A DNA stretch of 64,000 nt from Cristatella mucedo (lineage: Eukaryota; Bryozoa; Phylactolaemata; Cristatellidae), in contig WPIO01000035.1 in the NCBI GenBank assembly GCA_009760855.2, forward strand, positions 247,501 to 311,500. The letters are read 5' to 3'. Each line of letters starts with the position of its first letter. Position 1 is the stretch's first letter. The notes under the pieces were generated by a model. It searched no databases, was not told the DNA's origin, and saw only the letters and a program-made list of their open reading frames with translations. Positions 61,170 to 64,000 of this stretch are shown piece by piece. Both the position numbers and the translations under genes were made by a program.

Positions 61170-64000
61170 CGCGCGCGTGTGCGTGTGAGTGTTTATATGT
61201 GCTCACATGCATTCGCTCACGTGCATGCGTGTTTGCATGCTTGCGTTTATGCCGGTGTGTGTGCACATGTGTGCTCGTTGTTTCACACAGACAGGTGCAT
61301 GCTCATGCAGAAAGTGAGCTGTAGGTTTTCGTGCCGGCTTAGCATGGCTGGAGATTCGCTCGTGGGGCGGCCCACTTTGCAAGCAACCTGCGTTGCTGGC
61401 TGCCTGCCGCTTTCGGCATCGATCAGCTCTCTCTCTCTCTCTGATCTGCAGGTCAGCGTTGCCGCCAGGAGCGATGTGCCTCGCTTTGCACCGGAACTTT
61501 GCCGGCCTTCCGTTTACAAGAAGGACAGGTCATTCCGCGAGTTTCTGTTGACGAAGCTGCTTAACGCCGAATATGCCTGCCACAAAGCCAACGAGTTTGT
61601 GAAGAAGATGGTAAGTGCCTGGCAAAGCATCCATTGTCGAGCTCAGCCGGCAGTGGCCGATGTAGTCAGCAGGCATGATGTTTGGGGTCAGCCGTCGGTG
61701 GGTGGCTGCCAATGGCTGGGCAGGCTATTTCGATAATGATAATAATAATACATTTGTATAGCATCATCAGATAACTGAATCTCTTTCTAGTCACTTAACG
61801 GATGCTGTAAAGAAACCTTGACTAAATGATTGGCGTTAACATTTGCAATGCCATTAAGTATAACATTGTTCGATGTCACATGTGTAGTGTGACATTCTCT
61901 AAGCAGCAGGTACCTGACACTACGCAGACCACCGAAGCGGGCTCAAAGACGTTTATTCACACGGATGCCAGAGCGGGCCAGTACTCCATCGTCCTGCCCG
62001 GCATCCTCAACTGGTAACTGGCTGCAGCCTCTGCAGCCCGGCACTTAGCAATCACTCCATAAATCACAACGGCCACTAAACCAACAGCAGTGCCACAATC
62101 TCTGCTGGGCCACAAGTAAATCTAGGCCATAAACTGGACGTAGTGTTAATAACTATGCAATAAATGCCATTAAACCATAAACCACGAATGCCATAAATTA
62201 GCTACAACATGCACAGAGTAAACATGTAGCAGCAGGCACAGTGTCAGCATGAATATCACACGAATACGGACGAATCGCAAGGACCCACAGAATACTGCAA
62301 TAAACAAGTGGAGTTTAAGCTTTTTTTAACGTCGTGTCAGGGGATGTCGTAGCATCAGTGGCGAGTGAGCTCCAGGCTTCGGTAGCATATGAACTAAAGG
62401 GATGGTCTCCAAAGGATCTGAGGTTTGTACGAGGTATAGCTAAATAATTAGATTCAGAAAAGCGGGTGGTACGACACTTAACCTGGTGGGGGAGCAGATC
62501 CGATAGCTAGGCTGAGGCCAGAGAATGAAGGGACCTAAAAGCAAGCGACAGAATCTTAAACTCGATACGCTGCTTGATTGGGATTGATGACGTCAAATGC
62601 CAGCGCCAGTTCTGACGAGGCTGTGCTTGTTATGCAGGGAATGCGCAGCAGCAGCAGCAGCCGAGCAGCACTTACACACTTGGTCCACTTGGGCGGCGGG
62701 CCACAACAGGCTGTTTCCGAGGCTGCGCAGTGGCAGCAGCGGCAGCAGCAGCTCAGGTCCCGTGTGCGTGCCACCCATGCAGGTGCTTGCCTTCCGAGAC
62801 CATAAGACCAAGGGCTCGAGCCCTCTTGGGGTGGTCTTGTGTGCGTACTTGTATTATTCAACTGCTGAAGGCTGGGAAGGGGAGGAGCCCAGTCAGTGTA
62901 GGGGCGTCAGCGTGTGCGATGCAGCGGCCGTGCTGTAGCGCAGAAGCAGCACAGATGCTCGTGGGGGGGGGGGCGTCGCTCTATTAGTTAGCCAGTGGCC
63001 ACTCTGATGCAGTATGATGATCGCCGGTGCTTCATGTCTTTGCGGTTTTTCTTTTTCATAGCTCCGCTGCTCGCCTTAGCTTCCTACTCCCTTCTCCTCC
63101 GCGGCTGTCGCTGCCAAGCTGCCGACTTTGACGTTGCGGGCCGTCGTGCGCGCGCACGCAGTGACGACGTGATCGCTGATGCGATGCCCTCTCGCGACGG
63201 CACTCGCAAATCGCACTAGCTCGAGGTCATTGCGGCGGCATCATCGCGAGCGCACCCTTGTCGAGCAGGAGAGGACGCGAGCCTCCTACCTCGGAAGTCT
63301 TCACGACGACCTCTGCCAGAAGACGGCAGAGGCCACGTGCTCGATCAGCGTCGCCGCATCGTCCGAGAAGTCGTCCGGCGGCGGCGGTGGCGGGCTGTTC
63401 GACTCGTTTAAAAAGTTGGCGATGCGCCGAAGCGGAAGCGGCGGTGGCGGCAGCGCTTCGCCCGACGCTATGCTGTCGCTCGCCAAGAGGAGCTCGTGCC
63501 CGCCGCACGTGTTGGCCGATGCAGCATTGGGCATCGCAGGCGGCTCGGCGGCCTACTCGGTGAGAGGCGACGACCTTGCCACGTCCCTCGGTCGGCTGCT
63601 TTCGCCCGGTCGTCCCATGCATGTCGCCGCTGCTGCCGCCGCGGCTGCCGCTGCTGCTCAATTTCGAGTGTGTAGGAAGAGCAGCCGCCGCCCTGCTTTT
63701 GCAGCAGGAGAGCAACCGCAAGCGGCAGCTTGCCCTGTCACTGAAGACAGATGGCTCTGCTGGCAGCCGCAGCAGCGGCGGCGGCGGCAAGTCGGCCGCC
63801 GCCTCTGGGAGCGGCACGATCAGCTCTTGCGGCAGCTGGTCGTCGACGTCCACGGCGGCAGGCTGGACCGACGGTTCTCTCTCCTCCGCCTCCGTCCTGG
63901 CTCCACCGCCGTACGGCACGCGGTGCAGCGGTGATGCATCGTCGGCACAATCGAGCCCGGCCAGTGTCAGGCGGTTTGCCGCCACCCCCGGTGCTGCAGC
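52542..64000 (+). CDS. RAP1GAP: RAP1GAP-like Rap1 GTPase-activating protein gene, 11 exons, 3' end beyond window
   Basis: Rap1GAP family proteins stimulate GTP hydrolysis on Rap1/Rap2, using an asparagine thumb in place of an arginine finger, and switch off Rap-dependent adhesion and ERK signalling. The GoLoco motif binds GDP-loaded G-alpha-i/o. Joining exons 52542-52751, 52980-53222, 53586-53783, 54245-54298, 54444-54527, 57111-57211, 59164-59293, 59689-59844, 61452-61610, 63269-63559 and 63705-64000 gives about 640 residues before the window ends. Human RAP1GAP is about 660. GoLoco is at residues ~43-66, the N-terminal dimerisation region at ~80-235, the RapGAP catalytic domain at ~236-455, and a Gly/Ser-rich tail follows. 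The alignment with vertebrate RAP1GAP, from memory of the family, runs across nearly every exon junction without a gap. The start codon and the last two splice sites are the uncertain parts. It could equally be called RAP1GAP2, because the two vertebrate paralogues cannot be told apart here. Confidence 0.93.
52980..53222 (+). CDS. RAP1GAP: RAP1GAP exon 2: N-terminal dimerisation region
   Basis: The segment containing [20 protein letters not shown] corresponds to the vertebrate stretch that ends in PQFGGYW, just downstream of GoLoco. It continues to [14 protein letters not shown], like the vertebrate IYRKHFLGK. The donor is CAG|gtgtga at 53223, phase 0, and a TGA follows at once in frame. The acceptor is chosen as gtcgctcag at 52979 (phase 0, pyrimidine-rich, matches family length). 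An alternative acceptor at 52892 (gccgcag) is also in phase 0. The intervening 52752-52979 is itself open in this frame, so retention is possible. Confidence 0.83.
53586..53783 (+). CDS. RAP1GAP: RAP1GAP exon 3
   Basis: There are exactly 66 codons between gctgcag and AGG|gtaagg, phase 0 on both sides. It begins [16 protein letters not shown], aligning with vertebrate EHFNYYSLDTALGHLV, and includes [17 protein letters not shown], aligning with the LLRTKCRTYHDVIPIS strand of the dimerisation domain. This is the least conserved exon of the catalytic half, and its divergence is one reason to suspect an invertebrate. Confidence 0.93.
53949..54009 (+). repeat. (GT)n in RAP1GAP intron 3
   Basis: About 30 uninterrupted GT units. 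Confidence 0.98.
54245..54298 (+). CDS. RAP1GAP: RAP1GAP exon 4 (micro-exon, 18 codons)
   Basis: A 54-nt exon sits between atttcag and ATG|gtaagc, phase 0 on both sides. It encodes [18 protein letters not shown], which aligns with vertebrate LVCEDVNVDRFYPVLYPK just before the RapGAP catalytic domain. The intron upstream carries a (GT)n microsatellite at 53949-54009. Confidence 0.92.
54444..54527 (+). CDS. RAP1GAP: RAP1GAP exon 5, start of RapGAP domain, followed by a GC donor
   Basis: There are 28 codons ([20 protein letters not shown] onward, then VIYQRFGQ), matching vertebrate ASRLIVTFDE...[14 protein letters not shown]. The acceptor is cgttgcag at 54443. The donor side reads CAG|gcaagt at 54528, so the intron begins with GC rather than GT. 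The rest of the site is a perfect match to the strong consensus expected of GC-AG introns. Phase 0. Confidence 0.95.
54528..57110 (+). other. RAP1GAP: RAP1GAP intron 5 (GC-AG), 2.6 kb
   Basis: It starts gcaagt and ends gcatttcag. It contains a LINE 3' ORF remnant (55470-55820, minus strand). I see no further exon in the rest. Confidence 0.88.
55470..55820 (-). mobile_element. Second LINE family, C-terminal ORF remnant (copy 2, RAP1GAP intron 5)
   Basis: On the minus strand it encodes [13 protein letters not shown][12 protein letters not shown], where the stop replaces the usual W of LWNSLPQFL. Sequence order and wording match 774-1135 but not the L2-like copies, so it is a separate family. 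Confidence 0.6.
57111..57211 (+). CDS. RAP1GAP: RAP1GAP exon 6
   Basis: The exon runs from gcatttcag to GAAGG|gtaatt, with 33 codons plus 2 nt. [20 protein letters not shown] aligns with vertebrate [20 protein letters not shown], and the exon ends ALQGFEG. The split glycine codon (GG|G) is completed by exon 7. Confidence 0.95.
57825..57905 (+). mobile_element. SINE family A head, degraded (RAP1GAP intron 6)
   Basis: taacccagtggtgaagcccc resembles an A box and cagggttcgagtcgtg a B box. The body after cttactgacctagtgcaa is lost. Confidence 0.5.
58493..58619 (+). repeat. CAG tract followed by CTG tract (RAP1GAP intron 6)
   Basis: CAG-rich 58493-58545, then about 18 GCT units at 58566-58616. 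The two halves are complementary. Confidence 0.95.
59164..59293 (+). CDS. RAP1GAP: RAP1GAP exon 7
   Basis: The exon runs from gctcgacag to CAGCAG|gtgacg: 1 nt plus 43 codons. [19 protein letters not shown] followed by [20 protein letters not shown] matches vertebrate GFRGGLDVTHGQTGTESVY and the [12 protein letters not shown]...GDAQQ strand of the catalytic domain. Confidence 0.96.
59689..59844 (+). CDS. RAP1GAP: RAP1GAP exon 8: catalytic asparagine thumb
   Basis: There are 52 codons between cttccacag and AAG|gtgagc, phase 0. [20 protein letters not shown] is nearly identical to vertebrate [19 protein letters not shown]. The catalytic thumb Asn (Asn290 of human RAP1GAP in the literature) is the AAC codon at 59713-59715. 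[20 protein letters not shown] follows, matching the family helix after the thumb. All catalytic residues visible here are intact. Confidence 0.97.
60050..60400. mobile_element. Palindromic MITE-like element (pogo/Tigger-type termini)
   Basis: tacagtcgattccactttta (60050), tacagtcggctctacgtatg (60121) and, reversed, tatagtcaactcttccactt (ending 60301) are versions of one terminal motif. Longer inverted arms at about 60135-60205 and 60320-60395 share gaatatcggat.taggaa and aagaatagca.tt.cgcatcccaga. TA-CAGT starts are typical of pogo/Tigger-like elements. There is no transposase frame. Confidence 0.6.
60443..60602 (+). mobile_element. SINE family A copy (RAP1GAP intron 8)
   Basis: A box ggtcttagctcagggctaaa, B box gtgggttcgagtctttc, body gtgcggatagccattaaggc, end ctgttaaatgagcta. 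Confidence 0.88.
61096..61275 (+). repeat. (GT)n in RAP1GAP intron 8
   Basis: GT to about 61165, then GTGC-rich degenerate units. Confidence 0.96.
61452..61610 (+). CDS. RAP1GAP: RAP1GAP exon 9
   Basis: There are 53 codons between tgatctgcag and ATG|gtaagt, phase 0. [20 protein letters not shown] then [20 protein letters not shown] matches vertebrate VSVTARDDVPFFGPPLP and EFLLTKLINAEYACYKAE. A (CT) tract just upstream at 61430-61442 serves as the polypyrimidine tract. Confidence 0.96.
61735..61880 (-). mobile_element. L2-like LINE 3' end, left half of a split copy (RAP1GAP intron 9)
   Basis: (AAT)n, then tagcatcatcagataactga...ctagtcactt, the decayed 3' hairpin, followed by 3' UTR sequence up to about 61880. 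Confidence 0.7.
61910..62017 (+). CDS. Possible alternative terminal exon of RAP1GAP inside intron 9
   Basis: After ctctaagcagcag (61909) a frame in phase with exon 9 runs 35 codons ([20 protein letters not shown] ... LPGILNW) to TAA at 62015-62017. Codon usage is GC-rich at third positions like the neighbouring exons. A canonical AATAAA follows at 62159-62164. It interrupts an L2-like LINE remnant (61735-61880 and 62205-62585). Use of this exon would end the protein directly after the RapGAP helices and remove the Ser-rich tail. I do not recognise the peptide. It could also be an unrelated inserted fragment. Confidence 0.4.
   Translation, partial: VPDTTQTTEAGSKTFIHTDARAGQYSIVLPGILNW
62159..62164 (+). 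promoter_or_regulatory. AATAAA polyadenylation signal after the alternative exon
   Basis: A canonical hexamer lies 142 nt after the TAA of the exon-like segment. A single AATAAA is easily a chance match in A-rich sequence. Confidence 0.35.
62205..62585 (-). mobile_element. L2-like LINE 3' end, right half of a split copy (RAP1GAP intron 9)
   Basis: The 3' UTR resumes (cacagtgtcagcatg ... cgaatcgcaaggacccac), followed by the antisense of the C-terminal ORF (ggtctccaaaggatctgagg, gaatgaagggacctaaaagc), as at 23.2-23.4 kb. Confidence 0.8.
63269..63559 (+). CDS. RAP1GAP: RAP1GAP exon 10: end of RapGAP domain and Gly-rich linker
   Basis: Joining at gtcgagcag|GAG gives [13 protein letters not shown], aligned residue for residue with vertebrate FAKLE-ERTRAALL. 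This fixes the acceptor despite its weak pyrimidine tract. A Gly run then leads to [17 protein letters not shown], like vertebrate GGFFESFKRVIRSRSQS, and [12 protein letters not shown]. The end is placed at TCG|gtgaga (63559), phase 0, because the reading frame that looks like the Ser-rich tail lies in another frame downstream. If this donor is not used, the same frame stays open to a stop near 63934 and gives an Ala/Arg-rich tail instead. Confidence 0.8.
63705..64000 (+). CDS. RAP1GAP: RAP1GAP exon 11: Ser-rich C-terminal tail, cut by window edge
   Basis: After ctgcttttgcag (63704) or the next cag (63707) a phase-0 frame is open to the window end. It reads [20 protein letters not shown], then Ser/Gly-rich low complexity with [20 protein letters not shown]. 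Vertebrate RAP1GAP also has a long Ser/Thr-rich phosphorylated tail, so composition fits, but residue-level similarity is weak. The stop codon is outside the window. Confidence 0.6.

Larger units (their letters stand above)
59845..61451 (+). other. RAP1GAP: RAP1GAP intron 8, 1.6 kb
   Basis: It starts gtgagc and ends tgatctgcag. It holds a palindromic MITE-like element (60050-60400), a SINE-A copy (60443-60602) and a (GT)n tract (61096-61190). Confidence 0.88.
61611..63268 (+). other. RAP1GAP: RAP1GAP intron 9, 1.7 kb
   Basis: It starts gtaagt and ends gtcgagcag. It contains a split L2-like LINE 3' end with the exon-like segment at 61910-62017 between its halves. The last 650 bases hold short AGC runs and nothing else recognisable. 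Confidence 0.8.

Overview
The window is animal nuclear DNA: one spliced gene sits among very dense microsatellites and interspersed retrotransposons. The multi-exon gene with GT-AG introns, tRNA-derived SINEs and L2/CR1-type LINE fragments all point to a metazoan. The protein is clearly diverged from vertebrate RAP1GAP, which suggests an invertebrate. The phylum cannot be fixed from this sequence alone.

The one gene identified with confidence lies at about 52.5-64.0 kb on the + strand and continues past the right edge. It is a Rap1 GTPase-activating protein (RAP1GAP/RapGAP1) with an N-terminal GoLoco motif, a RapGAP dimerisation and catalytic region carrying the asparagine thumb, and a Gly/Ser-rich tail. 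Eleven exons can be placed, and nearly all junctions join in phase. One intron uses a GC donor, the proposed first intron is frame-preserving and stop-free, and the last intron has a tandem NAGNAG acceptor. Intron 9 holds a phase-compatible alternative last exon followed by AATAAA.

The left 52 kb has no gene I can name. It holds two tRNA-derived SINE families (A, about 13 copies; B, 10 copies), an L2-like LINE mostly present as 3' ends (one copy retains a recognisable RT with YADD), a second LINE family present as two 3' ORF ends, and an unclassified ~300-bp repeat in two copies. There are also about 30 microsatellite tracts: (CT)n, (CA)n, (CTGT)n, (TATC)n, (TGAG)n, (TA)n and (CAG)n. Two CpG-rich blocks (35.9-37.2 and 38.7-42.0 kb) look like islands but have no recognisable exon. 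Two short segments (12.96-13.26 kb and 31.2-31.43 kb) look like exons of unknown genes at low confidence.

The most interesting system-level signal is that SINE family B ends in the same 3' stem-loop as the L2-like LINE (AGCGCC...AGAGA...TCTCT...GGCGCT). This is the signature of a SINE that borrows a LINE's reverse transcriptase. SINE family A lacks that hairpin and ends in a different one.
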